DNA of 61,235 nt. Origin: Clostridia bacterium. GTDB lineage: Bacteria > Bacillota > Clostridia > Oscillospirales > CAG-272. Made by a program: the position numbers and the translations under genes. This document shows positions 38,601 through 46,854 of this stretch, piece by piece. Each line of letters begins with the position of its first letter. The stretch's first letter is position 1. The stretch is from contig JAFWYJ010000054.1 of NCBI GenBank assembly GCA_017517745.1, positions 1 to 61,235 of the forward strand, written 5' to 3'. The notes below the pieces were generated by a model, which saw only the letters and a list, made by a program, of their open reading frames with translations, ran no database searches and was not told the DNA's origin.

Positions 38601-38855
38601 GGTATCCGCACACACGTCCTCAAGAAGATCGAAGAGGACAGAGAGGAGATCTGGGATGCGATCCGTCAGGGACACATCGCGTACGTCATCAACACCAGCG
38701 ATCCCGGTGACGTGGGAACCGCGCACGACGGCTTCAAGATCCGCAAGTTCGCGATCGAGAGCAACGTGACCATGTTCACCTCGCTCGACACCGTTCGCGT
38801 GCTGCTCGACGTGCTTGAGGAGACCACGCTCTGCATCTCCACCATCGACGCGTAA
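35682..38855 (+). CDS. carB: Carbamoyl-phosphate synthase large subunit, interrupted by an in-frame TAG at codon 43
   Basis: From ATG 35682 (AGGAAAAGAAA upstream) the frame reads [20 protein letters not shown] and on to LALKEEGY, then TAG at 35808-35810, then [14 protein letters not shown] and an intact CarB to 38855: 1057 codons in all, the normal length. Both ATP-grasp halves are present (second half from [16 protein letters not shown]) plus the C-terminal regulatory MGS domain. Family members have Glu, Lys, Arg or Gln at the TAG position, so one substitution explains it. AAGGAGG (35793-35799) lies 11 bases before GTG 35811, so re-initiation could yield a CarB lacking its first 43 residues. 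The alternatives are an inactive gene, amber readthrough or a sequencing error. Confidence 0.9.
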
Positions 38856-38866
38856 GGGGGATCTCC

Positions 38867-39604
38867 ATGAAGCAAGGAATCTTTACCATTCGAAAAAATA
38901 TTGCGCTGACGTCAAATGTCTATCAAATGGAGCTTGCGGGTGACACCTCTGCCATCACTTGCTCGGGACAGTTTGTCAATCTCTTGCTCGACGGCTTTTA
39001 TCTGCGCCGACCGATCTCGGTCTGCGACAGAGTCGAGGGACTTCTCACGCTGGTCTACAAGGTCGTGGGAAAGGGAACCGAGAAAATGAGCCGCATGACG
39101 GCGGGCGAGACGCTCGATATTCTGACGGGACTCGGAAACGGCTACGATCTGTCGGTTGCGGGTGAGAGACCGCTCTTGCTCGGCGGCGGCGTGGGCGTGC
39201 CTCCCATGTATCTTTTGGCAAAGGATCTGATCGCCCAAGGGAAAAAGGTGTCGGTGATCCTCGGCTTTAATACCAAGGACGAGATCTTCTACGAAGACGA
39301 GTTCCGCGCGCTGGGTGCCGACGTGACGGTGACCACCGTGGACGGTTCCTATGGTGTCAAGGGCTTTGTGACCGACGCCATGAAAACGATGGATTATACC
39401 TATTTTTACACCTGCGGTCCCGAGCCGATGCTCAAGGCGGTTTGGAATACCTCCCTGACGAGCGGTCAGCTCAGCTTTGAGGAGCGCATGGGCTGCGGCT
39501 TCGGTGCTTGCATGGGATGCTCCTGCAAGACACTGACGGGCAACAAGCGCATCTGCAAGGAAGGCCCCGTGATGAGAAAGGAGGAGATCTTATGGCAGAA
39601 ATGA
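38867..39604 (+). CDS. pyrK: Dihydroorotate dehydrogenase B, electron-transfer subunit
   Basis: 245 aa. A ferredoxin-reductase-like FAD domain (YLRRPISVCD, about 43-52), an NAD domain (LLLGGGVGVPPMYLLAK, about 102-118) and a C-terminal 2Fe-2S site CGFGACMGCSCK...C (about 213-236). It passes electrons from dihydroorotate, taken by PyrD, to NAD. Its 3' end overlaps the pyrD start by 13 bases. Confidence 0.96.
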   Translation: MKQGIFTIRKNIALTSNVYQMELAGDTSAITCSGQFVNLLLDGFYLRRPISVCDRVEGLLTLVYKVVGKGTEKMSRMTAGETLDILTGLGNGYDLSVAGERPLLLGGGVGVPPMYLLAKDLIAQGKKVSVILGFNTKDEIFYEDEFRALGADVTVTTVDGSYGVKGFVTDAMKTMDYTYFYTCGPEPMLKAVWNTSLTSGQLSFEERMGCGFGACMGCSCKTLTGNKRICKEGPVMRKEEILWQK

Positions 39605-40503
39605 AAGTGAATCTGTGCGGAATCGAGTTGGATAACCCGATCATCCCCGCCAGCGGAACCTTTGGCTACGGCTATGAATTTGCCGAGCTGTATGACATCA
39701 ACTGCCTGGGGACCTTCTCGTTCAAGGGGACAACGCTGGAGCCTCGCTTCGGCAATCCCACACCTCGCATCGCCGAGTGCCCGATGGGCATGATCAACGC
39801 CGTCGGACTTCAGAATCCCGGCGTGGAGAAGGTCATTTCCGAGGAGCTGCCCAAGCTTGCCAAGTGCTTCCACAAGCCCGTGATGGCAAACGTCAGCGGC
39901 TTTGCGATCGACGAATATGCCCAAACCTGCGAGATGCTCGACGCTTGCGATCAGGTCGGTTGGCTGGAGGTCAACGTCAGTTGCCCGAACGTACACGGCG
40001 GCGGCATGAGCTTCGGTACGTCTCCCGAGGCGGCGGCAGAGGTCACGGCGGCGGTCAAAAAGGTCACCAAAAAACCCGTGCTGATCAAGCTTTCTCCAAA
40101 CGTCACCGACATCGTCAGCATCGCCAAGGCGTGCGAGGATGCGGGCGCGGACGGCATCAGCCTGATCAACACCCTGCTCGGTATGCGCATCGATCTGCGC
40201 ACCAAGCGCCCCGTGATCGCCAACAAGATGGGCGGATTTTCGGGCGCGGCGATCTTCCCTGTGGCAGTTCGCATGGTCTATCAGGTCGCGCACGCGGTCA
40301 AGATCCCCGTTGTGGGAATGGGCGGCGTTTCGAGCGCCGAGGACGTCATTGAGCTGATGCTCGCAGGTGCTACGGCGGTCGAGGTCGGTGCGGCGAATCT
40401 GATCAATCCCTTCGCCTCTCGCGACATCGTGAACGATCTGCCCCGTGTGATGGAAAAATACGGAATTCAAAACTTAAAAGACATTATCGGAGGAGTACAG
40501 TAA
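39592..40503 (+). CDS. pyrD: Dihydroorotate dehydrogenase B, catalytic subunit
   Basis: 303 aa from ATG 39592, with AAAGGAGGAGAT upstream inside pyrK. A class 1B FMN enzyme: ASGTFGYG (about 17-24), catalytic Cys in [11 protein letters not shown] (about 128-138), KLSPNVTDI, and phosphate-binding [11 protein letters not shown] and [10 protein letters not shown] near the C-terminus. It oxidises dihydroorotate to orotate and needs PyrK. The stop and the pyrF start share one base (TAATG). Confidence 0.97.
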   Translation: MAEMKVNLCGIELDNPIIPASGTFGYGYEFAELYDINCLGTFSFKGTTLEPRFGNPTPRIAECPMGMINAVGLQNPGVEKVISEELPKLAKCFHKPVMANVSGFAIDEYAQTCEMLDACDQVGWLEVNVSCPNVHGGGMSFGTSPEAAAEVTAAVKKVTKKPVLIKLSPNVTDIVSIAKACEDAGADGISLINTLLGMRIDLRTKRPVIANKMGGFSGAAIFPVAVRMVYQVAHAVKIPVVGMGGVSSAEDVIELMLAGATAVEVGAANLINPFASRDIVNDLPRVMEKYGIQNLKDIIGGVQ

Positions 40504-41201
40504 TGGGAAAAGACGTCATCATTGCGTGTGATTTTGACAGCGCGGAAAAAACATTTGCATTTTTGGACAAGTTTACCGGCAAAAAGCCGTTTGTGAAGAT
40601 CGGCATGGAGCTTTACTACGCCGAGGGACCCTCGATCGTCCGTGAGATCAAGCGTCGCGGACACAAGATCTTCCTCGACCTCAAGCTCCACGACATTCCC
40701 AACACCGTCAAGAAGTCGATGGCAGTGCTGTCGCGCCTGGACGTGGACATGACCAACCTGCACGCGGCGGGAACCGTCCGCATGATGGAGGGCGCGCTCG
40801 AGGGACTCACCCGTCCCGATGGCACTCGTCCGCTTCTGATCGCGGTCACGCAGCTGACCTCCACCGATCAGGAGAGCATGGAGCGAGATCTGCTCATCAA
40901 AGAGCCGATCGCCGACGTTGTGATGCACTACGCGCACAACGCCAAGCTCGCGGGTCTGGACGGCGTGGTCTGCTCGCCCCTGGAGGCAGGCAAGGTTCAC
41001 GAGAGATGCGGAGAGAAGTTCCTCACCGTCACCCCCGGCGTTCGCTTTGCCGACGGTGACATCGGAGACCAGAAGCGCGTCATGACTCCCGCCGAAGCAA
41101 AGAAGATCGGCTCGGATTATATCGTGGTCGGCAGACCGATCACCGCCGCCGAGGATCCCGTTGCCGCTTATGAGCGTTGTGTCAGAGAATTTGTGGACTG
41201 A
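40503..41201 (+). CDS. pyrF: Orotidine 5'-phosphate decarboxylase
   Basis: 232 aa TIM barrel. The catalytic Lys/Asp array is [12 protein letters not shown] (about 56-67), and the phosphate-binding end is [10 protein letters not shown] and [13 protein letters not shown]. It makes UMP from OMP. ATG 40503 overlaps the pyrD stop; GGAGGAGT lies upstream in pyrD. Confidence 0.97.
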   Translation: MGKDVIIACDFDSAEKTFAFLDKFTGKKPFVKIGMELYYAEGPSIVREIKRRGHKIFLDLKLHDIPNTVKKSMAVLSRLDVDMTNLHAAGTVRMMEGALEGLTRPDGTRPLLIAVTQLTSTDQESMERDLLIKEPIADVVMHYAHNAKLAGLDGVVCSPLEAGKVHERCGEKFLTVTPGVRFADGDIGDQKRVMTPAEAKKIGSDYIVVGRPITAAEDPVAAYERCVREFVD

Positions 41202-41226
41202 TTTTGATTGCAAAGGAGATATGAAA

Positions 41227-41883
41227 ATGGAAGGCTATAAAAGAGAGTTTATACAGTTTTTGGAGGGTGCGGGTGTGCTGAAGTTCGGTGATTTCACCGC
41301 GAAGAGCGGCAGAAAGATCCCGTATTTCATCAATGCCGGCATGATCAAGACCGGTGAGGACATTGCCAGGCTCGGCGAGTTCTACGCGCGTGCTTATTTT
41401 GAAAAGCTGGGAGAGAAGAAGGCGGTTCTTTACGGCCCCGCCTACAAGGGCATTTCGCTTGCCGTATCCGCCGCAGTGGCACTTTCCAAGAAGGGTCTGA
41501 ACGTTCCGTTCTTCTTCAACCGCAAGGAGGTCAAGGACCACGGTGAGGGCGGCGTGTTCGTCGGCTACGTTCCCACGGCGGGCGAGGAGATCGTCATCAT
41601 CGAGGACGTCATCACTGCGGGCACGGCGATCCGCGAGAGCATGGAGATCCTGTCGCACCTTGAAGGTACTCGCGTTGCGGCAACTTTCATTATGGTAGAC
41701 CGCAAGGAAAAGGGACAGACCGAGAAGGGCGCAATGCAGGAGATCGAGGATCAGTTTGGATTCCCGGTATATTCGATCGTCGACGTTTACGACATCATCG
41801 AATATCTGGAAGAGGATGAGAAGAACGCCGAGAACGTCGCGCGCATCAAGAATTATCTGTCGGTCAACGGCGCAAAGGCGTGA
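41227..41883 (+). CDS. pyrE: Orotate phosphoribosyltransferase
   Basis: 218 aa from ATG 41227, 8 bases after AAAGGAG; ATG 41221 is only 2 bases from it. The PRPP motif is VIIEDVITAGTAIRES (about 121-136), YGPAYKGI (about 69-76) shapes the base pocket, and FNRKEVKDHGEGG is the flexible catalytic loop. It converts orotate and PRPP to OMP. It sits between pyrF and pyrB, the last biosynthetic genes of the operon. Confidence 0.96.
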   Translation: MEGYKREFIQFLEGAGVLKFGDFTAKSGRKIPYFINAGMIKTGEDIARLGEFYARAYFEKLGEKKAVLYGPAYKGISLAVSAAVALSKKGLNVPFFFNRKEVKDHGEGGVFVGYVPTAGEEIVIIEDVITAGTAIRESMEILSHLEGTRVAATFIMVDRKEKGQTEKGAMQEIEDQFGFPVYSIVDVYDIIEYLEEDEKNAENVARIKNYLSVNGAKA

Positions 41884-41923
41884 GCCTATACTTTGGAAGA
41901 GTTACTTTTGATAGGAGATTGTG

Positions 41924-43027
41924 ATGAGAAGCTTGATTGATATTGTGGATTTTTCGGTCGAAGAGGTTTACGGCTTGATGGAAACCGCGCAGGATATTAT
42001 TGCAAATCCCGCGCGCTATGCCGACTCCTGCCGCGGCAAGAAGATCGCGACGCTCTTTTTTGAGCCTTCCACCCGCACGCGCCTGAGCTTTGAGGCAGCC
42101 ATGCTGGAGCTTGGCGGCAGTGTGATCGGATTTTCGGAGGCAAGCTCCTCGTCGGCGGCAAAGGGCGAGAGCGTGGCTGACACGGCGAAGGTCATCAGCT
42201 GCTATGCCGACATCGTTGCCATGCGGCATCCGCGCGACGGTGCGCCTTTTGTGGCGGCACAGAACGCGAGCATTCCTGTGATCAACGCGGGAGACGGCGG
42301 ACACTGCCATCCCACGCAAACGCTTGCCGATCTCTTCACCATCTATCGCGAAAAGGGAAGACTGTCCGATCTGACCGTCGGCTTTTGCGGCGATCTGAAA
42401 TACGGTCGCACCGTACACTCCCTGATCGCGGCACTTTCGCGTTATACCGGCATCCGATTGGTTCTGATTTCTCCGAACGAGCTCAAGCTTCCCGAGCATA
42501 TCAAGACCGAGGTGATCAAAAAGAACGGCATGGAATACGTGGAAACGACAGATCTTGAGAGCGTCATGCCCGAGTTGGATATTCTGTATATGACACGTGT
42601 GCAGGGCGAGAGATTTGCCGACAAGAGCGAGTTTTTGCGCCTGCGTGACAGCTATATTCTGACAGCAGAAAAGCTGAACAACGCCAAGCGGGATCTTGCC
42701 ATTCTGCATCCGCTGCCCCGTGTCAACGAGATCAGCGTCAAGGTGGACGACGATCCCCGCGCGTGCTATTTCAAGCAGGTCAGCAACGGAAAATATATGC
42801 GCATGGCACTGATCCTGAAGCTTTTGAACGAGGCAAAGAAAGATCCCGTGAGAGCACCGCTGATCCATGCCGACGCGACCTCTTTGATCCGTTCCGGCAT
42901 CCGTTGCCAGAATGACCGATGCATCAGCGCGGTCGAGCAGGAGTTGGAGCCGCTCTTTATCCGTACCGAGCCCGGGAAGAAAATTTGCCGCTGTGTCTAC
43001 TGTGAGACCGCAGCAGAGATCAAATAA
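41924..43027 (+). CDS. pyrB: Aspartate carbamoyltransferase with a C-terminal PyrI-like zinc tail
   Basis: 367 aa from ATG 41924 (AGGAG 6 bases upstream; GTG 41921 is closer). The catalytic chain is complete: carbamoyl-phosphate loop [13 protein letters not shown] (about 46-58), HPTQTLADL (about 127-135), [26 protein letters not shown] and HPLPRV. It exceeds the usual length of about 310 by some 55 residues that end CQNDRCIS...[13 protein letters not shown]. This pattern matches the four-Cys zinc domain of the regulatory chain PyrI, without PyrI's nucleotide-binding domain. No separate pyrI is present. Last gene of the operon. Confidence 0.95.
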   Translation: MRSLIDIVDFSVEEVYGLMETAQDIIANPARYADSCRGKKIATLFFEPSTRTRLSFEAAMLELGGSVIGFSEASSSSAAKGESVADTAKVISCYADIVAMRHPRDGAPFVAAQNASIPVINAGDGGHCHPTQTLADLFTIYREKGRLSDLTVGFCGDLKYGRTVHSLIAALSRYTGIRLVLISPNELKLPEHIKTEVIKKNGMEYVETTDLESVMPELDILYMTRVQGERFADKSEFLRLRDSYILTAEKLNNAKRDLAILHPLPRVNEISVKVDDDPRACYFKQVSNGKYMRMALILKLLNEAKKDPVRAPLIHADATSLIRSGIRCQNDRCISAVEQELEPLFIRTEPGKKICRCVYCETAAEIK

Positions 43028-43040
43028 TCAAACAGAACAA

Positions 43041-43080
43041 AAGAACACCCCGTCAAAGTTATGACAGGGTGTTCTTTGTA
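43041..43080. terminator. Bidirectional terminator between pyrB and holA
   Basis: aagaacaccc (43041-43050) with gggtgttctt (43067-43076), an inner gtca/tgac stem, and T- and A-runs on the two sides. Serves the convergent pyr operon and holA. Confidence 0.85.
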
Positions 43081-43090
43081 TGTTTGCAGC

Positions 43091-44128
43091 TCAAAGTGCG
43101 CAGATCAGACGCTCCAGCGCGGTATAGCCTTGCACCGAGGAGCCTTTGAGTGTTTCGTCGGCTTCGGTGCATGCCCTCAGAGCGCGGCGAAGCCGTTGTT
43201 CAGAGGTGTTGCGCAGCGATTTTTGATAGAGGGAAACACGAAATTCGTGCAGCTTGAGTGCCGCGCCGATTTCGGAGGCGGGCGTTCCCTCGGAGGTCAT
43301 GGATTGGATCGAGACCATGTCGCAGATGACGCGCGAGACCTCGGAAAGCACGATCGTTGGCTCGATCCTTCTGCCGCGGTAATCGGCAAGAATTGCAAGC
43401 GCGGCTTCCCGATTGCCTTCCATGATGGCGTTGGTAAAAGCAAACGTATCGTATTCAAGCGCCGGTGTGCAGACCAGGCGCATGTTCTCTTCGGTGGCAA
43501 GCGTCTCGCCGTTCCAAAGGGTATAGAAGGAGAGCTTGTCGATTTCTCCCGCAAGCGTGAACATACTGTGACCGCAAAAGTCAGGCATGGCGGCACAAAG
43601 GGCGGGGGATGCCTGCACACCGTTGTGCTCAAAATGCTTTTGCACCCAGGCGGCAAGCTTTGCCGAGCTGCATTTTTCAAAATTGACGGGCGTCAGATGC
43701 TCGCTCAGCTTGGAAAATGCAGAGGAAGGACGCTTGGGAAGATAGCCCACGTCGAGTCCGTCTGCCGCGATGTTGATGATGAGGACGTTGTAATCGAATT
43801 CGGAGAGTTGTGCGAATGCCTCGCAAAGAGCCTCCAGAGCCGAGGCGTTTATGGTGTTGAAATTCAGACCGCTGATGGTAATGAGCTTTTTGTCTGCCAT
43901 CATGGGGATCGGCATCATGGCATCCAAAATCTTGTTCGGTGTCAGATCGATTCCGTCCAGCTTCATTTCATTGAAGATCGAGAAGGTTTCATCGGGGCAG
44001 AGAATTTCTCGCGCATGGCGCAATGCGAACGCCTTGAGATAGTCCTCCTCACCGAAAAAGAAATATCCCGCGCGAGGGGCAGATTTGATCTCTTTGCGAA
44101 AATCCGATTCCTTGATGACGTTCAACAC
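43091..44128 (-). CDS. holA: DNA polymerase III subunit delta
   Basis: About 345 aa. The best start is GTG 44128, 5 bases after GGGAGG (TTG 44125 is the alternative); the longer frame covers the promoter. The clamp-loader delta N-terminus is FFFGEEDYLKAFALRHAREI (about 23-42). The AAA+-like middle lacks a Walker A, as usual for delta, and the C-terminal helical collar domain includes LRRALRACTEADETLKG. It opens the beta clamp during clamp loading. Single gene convergent with pyr. Confidence 0.92.
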   Translation of the reverse strand: MLNVIKESDFRKEIKSAPRAGYFFFGEEDYLKAFALRHAREILCPDETFSIFNEMKLDGIDLTPNKILDAMMPIPMMADKKLITISGLNFNTINASALEALCEAFAQLSEFDYNVLIINIAADGLDVGYLPKRPSSAFSKLSEHLTPVNFEKCSSAKLAAWVQKHFEHNGVQASPALCAAMPDFCGHSMFTLAGEIDKLSFYTLWNGETLATEENMRLVCTPALEYDTFAFTNAIMEGNREAALAILADYRGRRIEPTIVLSEVSRVICDMVSIQSMTSEGTPASEIGAALKLHEFRVSLYQKSLRNTSEQRLRRALRACTEADETLKGSSVQGYTALERLICAL

Positions 44129-44152
44129 ATTCACCTCCCACTCTTTTCTAAT

Positions 44153-44158
44153 ATTATA
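44153..44158 (-). promoter_or_regulatory. Extended -10 promoter for holA
   Basis: Minus strand TGTTATAAT: a TGn extension plus TATAAT at 44158-44153. The -35 position (TGGCGA) is poor, so recognition would rely on the extended -10. Confidence 0.5.
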
Positions 44159-44272
44159 ACATACATTTTCCGGTTTCGCCACAGAAACCGCGATTTTTTT
44201 GAAAATTGTATATTATTGACAAATGTTTTTTGTAAAAATAAAAAAGTTTTTACATCAAATTTTAAAAAAGAC

Positions 44273-44301
44273 TTGAAAAATGAAGAAAAGTATGATATAA
44301 T
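44273..44301 (+). promoter_or_regulatory. Sigma-A promoter and leader of rplS
   Basis: TTGAAA (44273-44278), 17 bp, TATAAT (44296-44301). A leader of about 80 nt follows with a weak gggtg...caccc hairpin (about 44334-44366) just before the ribosome site. Ribosomal protein L19 leaders can be autoregulatory, but I cannot confirm the motif here. Confidence 0.75.
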
Positions 44302-44387
44302 ACCCATGTTACGCATGCGCGTATATAATTTTAGGGTGGTCCGCTGCTATGCTCGCATGAACACCCGGTAATCAGGAGGGCTCAAAA

Positions 44388-44729
44388 ATGAATTTACTTG
44401 AGGCTTTTACAAACGAGCAATTGAAGGCGGAGCTGCCCGTCGTCCGCATCGGTGACACCATTCGCGTGCACAACCGCATCAAAGAGGGCAACAGAGAAAG
44501 AATCCAGATGTTTGAGGGTACTGTCATTGCGAAGCATGGCGGCGGTATTTCCGAGACCTTCACCGTAAGACGTATTTCCTACGGTGTCGGTGTTGAGAAG
44601 ACCTTCCCCATTCACTCTCCCAACGTCGTAAAGGTTGACATCGTTCGCGTCGGTAAGGTCAGACGCGCAAAGCTGTACTACCTGCGTGACAGAGTCGGTA
44701 AGGCTTCCAAGGTTAAGGCACAGATCTGA
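44388..44729 (+). CDS. rplS: 50S ribosomal protein L19
   Basis: 113 aa with L19 hallmarks: [16 protein letters not shown] (about 20-35), [40 protein letters not shown] and [19 protein letters not shown]. It sits at the 30S-50S interface. ATG 44388 has AGGAGGG upstream. Not accompanied here by rpsP-rimM-trmD, its usual partners; it has its own promoter and terminator. Confidence 0.98.
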   Translation: MNLLEAFTNEQLKAELPVVRIGDTIRVHNRIKEGNRERIQMFEGTVIAKHGGGISETFTVRRISYGVGVEKTFPIHSPNVVKVDIVRVGKVRRAKLYYLRDRVGKASKVKAQI

Positions 44730-44734
44730 TTCGA

Positions 44735-44776
44735 ATAAAGGTTCCACCGAAAATCGGTGGAACCTTTATTTTTTCT
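44735..44776 (+). terminator. Strong terminator after rplS
   Basis: Perfect 16-bp stem ataaaggttccaccga (44735-44750) with tcggtggaacctttat (44754-44769), then tttttttc. Confidence 0.95.
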
Positions 44777-44875
44777 TCCGTCCGATTCGCAACCCTGCGA
44801 TATGCCGGGAATCATATTTTCCCAATCCCGCGCATACAATGAACCACGAAGAAAAGAGAGAAAGGCGGTTTGGGT

Positions 44876-46177
44876 ATGAAAAAAAGGGGATGGAGATGCG
44901 GTTTGGCGGCGTTGGCAGGTGCGGTCTGCCTGTCGGCGGGGAGTCTTTGCGCGGGGGCGGAAAGCAGGCTTCCGACGGCGGTCTCATATGGCTTGCACGT
45001 CATTTCGGCATCCACCGATATGGCGATTTCGGCACCCGTGGGGAATGACGTGGTCTTTTCGGCAGATGCCTTTGCGCGTGCAATGAATCTGTCGCGGATT
45101 GATTATATTACGGTACAGTCTTTGCCCGAGACCGCGGCAGGAGAACTGCTGCTCGGTTCGACGCGCGTGGCGGCGGGACAGACGATCTCGGGGGAAAATC
45201 TCGCCTACATGACCTTTTGTGCGGCGGCGGAGGATCTGACGCGCGCGTCTTTCACTTTCACGGCAAACGGTGGGGCGATTCCCATGCGATGCAATATCTA
45301 TTTGCTCGACGAAGTGAATTATACGCCCACCCTCAGTGTCGTTCCCGCGCTTTCTCTCAAGGTGTCCACACATAGAGATTTTTCGGCATACGGGACGCTT
45401 TCGGCGTATGATCCTGACGGCGACGCGTTGGTGTTTGAAATCGTTTCCTATCCCCAAAACGGTGCGATCAAATTGACTGACCGTGCCTCGGGGCGCTACG
45501 TTTATACGCCAAACGCAGGCTACACGGGCAGCGATTGCTTCACCTACGTGGCGCGCGATCCGTATGGGAATTACAGCGCCGCGGCGACCGTCGATCTGAA
45601 GGTGACGCTGTCGGGGACCTCGGTCACGTATGCGGACATGAAGGGGAGTGAAGCCTACAATGCCGCGCTGACCATGACGGAAAAGGGTGTGATGAGCGGA
45701 ACACAGGTGGGGAATCAATATTATTTCTATCCCGAAAACAGCGTCAGCCGCACCGAGTTTTTGGTGATGGCGATGAACGCGGCGGGAATCACCGAGGTTC
45801 CCGCGTGTGAAAAAACCGTGTTTGCGGACGATGCCGAGATTCCCGAGGCGATGAAGGGCTACGTTGCCGCTGCATATGAGATGAAATACATCAGCGGTTC
45901 GCTGAAGGACGGAAAGCTTTGTTTCTTGCCGAACGAGGCGATCACGCGCGCGCAGGCGGCGGTGATGCTTTCCAACATCGTCGGACTTTGTGACGTTCCG
46001 GTCACGCCCACCTTTGCCGACGGCTCCGAAATCCCCGTGTGGGCGAGCGAGGCGATCTACTCGCTCAATGCCGCTGGGATCATGAATCCTCAGGCGGGGT
46101 ATATCGCCCCCACCGCCAAGCTCACGCGCGCGCAAACCGCGCAGATGTTGGCGGCAGCGATGGAGTACGTGGAGTAA
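44876..46177 (+). CDS. Exported SLH-domain protein with a tandem Ig/cadherin-like domain
   Basis: 433 aa from ATG 44876. The signal peptide (about 1-27) runs through GLAALAGAVCLSAGSLCAGA. Residues about 30-150 are unassigned; about 155-240 is an Ig-like (VCBS/cadherin-type) domain with AYDPDGDAL and GYTGSDCFTYVARD. The last 190 residues are SLH-type repeats (YYFYPENSVSRTEFLVMAMN, FLPNEAITRAQAAVMLSNIV, IAPTAKLTRAQTAQMLAAAM). SLH repeats anchor proteins to pyruvylated secondary cell-wall polymer, which places this at the cell surface. The target of the N-terminal part is unknown. Confidence 0.9.
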   Translation: MKKRGWRCGLAALAGAVCLSAGSLCAGAESRLPTAVSYGLHVISASTDMAISAPVGNDVVFSADAFARAMNLSRIDYITVQSLPETAAGELLLGSTRVAAGQTISGENLAYMTFCAAAEDLTRASFTFTANGGAIPMRCNIYLLDEVNYTPTLSVVPALSLKVSTHRDFSAYGTLSAYDPDGDALVFEIVSYPQNGAIKLTDRASGRYVYTPNAGYTGSDCFTYVARDPYGNYSAAATVDLKVTLSGTSVTYADMKGSEAYNAALTMTEKGVMSGTQVGNQYYFYPENSVSRTEFLVMAMNAAGITEVPACEKTVFADDAEIPEAMKGYVAAAYEMKYISGSLKDGKLCFLPNEAITRAQAAVMLSNIVGLCDVPVTPTFADGSEIPVWASEAIYSLNAAGIMNPQAGYIAPTAKLTRAQTAQMLAAAMEYVE

Positions 46178-46225
46178 AGGACAGCTTTTGAAATTCAATC
46201 GAATACGGTGCTTGCCGAAAGAAAG

Positions 46226-46262
46226 AGGACGAAGAATTGTTAAAATTCCTCGTCCTTTTTAT
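46226..46262 (+). terminator. Terminator after the SLH gene
   Basis: aggacgaagaatt (46226-46238) with aattcctcgtcct (46244-46256), one G-U type mismatch, then ttttt. It overlaps the 3' end of the convergent small gene at 46240. Confidence 0.8.
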
Positions 46263-46470
46263 ATGACCGTCCAATACAAGCGTTATTCTCAACAATCGTT
46301 TCGTCTTTGTTTGCTTGATCAAATTCAGGAAAACAAAGCAAATAATGATCACATTCGTCGCAACAACACGCAAAGCCTTGCGCTCCGTTGCCAAGACAAA
46401 CGCCGGGCTTCCCGGGCGAAAATTCTGTGCCGGTGATATCCCTTATCCTTTTCGGAATGTTCTTACTCAT
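46240..46470 (-). CDS. Small Cys-rich protein (76 aa)
   Basis: Starts MSKNIPKRIRDITGTEFSPG at ATG 46470 with GGGGGAT 7 bases upstream; the longer frame upstream is not coding. The core is VCLGNGAQGFACCCDECDHY followed by LLCF: five cysteines with C-x11-CCC-x2-C and C spacing that could bind zinc or an iron-sulfur cluster. From memory, short proteins with CLGNG...CC-ECD-(Y/F)--CF occur widely in gut Clostridia without a known role. It lies directly downstream of the structured RNA at 46489-46675. Confidence 0.75.
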   Translation of the reverse strand: MSKNIPKRIRDITGTEFSPGKPGVCLGNGAQGFACCCDECDHYLLCFPEFDQANKDETIVENNACIGRSYKKDEEF

Positions 46471-46488
46471 ATATCCCCCTGTCAGCAT

Positions 46489-46675
46489 AAAAAAAGGTGC
46501 GCAACCGAAGCTACGCACCGAAAAACGTAGCTCCATGCCGCGACGCAAACTTTTTAACACTACCATATAACATGGAAAAGCATACAAAAAGGGAGCATAC
46601 ATTTTTGCCAAAAGGAAAAAAGTATACTTATCCCATGTTACCCCTGGTAGCGTTGTGTTATTCAGTTTACGTCGC
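46489..46675 (-). ncRNA. Candidate structured RNA (free sRNA or cis leader), unidentified
   Basis: From the expected start at 46675 the minus-strand RNA begins at the base of a 12-bp closing stem GCGACGUAAACU/AGUUUGCGUCGC (46675-46664 with 46551-46540, one U-G pair). Nested inside are AACA/UGUU, CUACCA/UGGUAG (46650-46645 with 46565-46560) and UAACAUGG/CCAUGUUA (46640-46633 with 46575-46568), then AAGUAUAC/GUAUGCUU and an apical region. A terminator follows: CGGUGCG...CGCACC (46519-46514 with 46501-46496) and seven U. A CGTAGCT/AGCTACG pairing (46526-46532 with 46509-46515) could compete with it. I recognise no riboswitch consensus. Confidence 0.6.
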
Positions 46676-46681
46676 AAGGAT

Positions 46682-46710
46682 ATTATACCACACTCTTGAT
46701 AACTTGTAAA
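46682..46710 (-). promoter_or_regulatory. Sigma-A promoter of the structured RNA
   Basis: Minus strand TTTACA (46710-46705), 17 bp, TATAAT (46687-46682). The start 6-7 bases on coincides with the base of the closing stem. Confidence 0.8.
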
Positions 46711-46854
46711 TACTTTTTGGAGAAATTTATAAGATGGTCTCCCGAAAAAGAGTGAATTGATCCTATCATTTTTCTTGACAAGCACTGCATTTGCGGAGAT
46801 CAAAAATACGGCATACCTCTTTCGAGATATACCGTATTCTTGCAAAACAGTTCT

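Noticed and set aside
35424-38726. An 1100-codon minus-strand open frame opposite carB.
   Set aside because: Low-complexity shadow of GC-rich carB codons; no family match or ribosome site.
35811-38855. Treating GTG 35811 as the natural carB start.
   Set aside because: The 42 codons before the TAG encode the conserved CarB N-terminus in the same frame, so the gene clearly begins at 35682.
44330-44345. AGGGTGGTCCGCTG before rplS resembles the T-box AGGGTGGNACCGCG.
   Set aside because: The leader is only about 80 nt, has no specifier stem or antiterminator/terminator pair, and rplS is not a T-box target.
46489-46675. Calling the structured RNA 6S RNA outright.
   Set aside because: Length and terminal stem fit, but I cannot see the large central bubble that defines 6S.
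46530-46845. Upstream extension of the small Cys-rich protein to 201 codons.
   Set aside because: It would translate through a promoter and a rho-independent terminator; the ATG at 46470 has the ribosome site.
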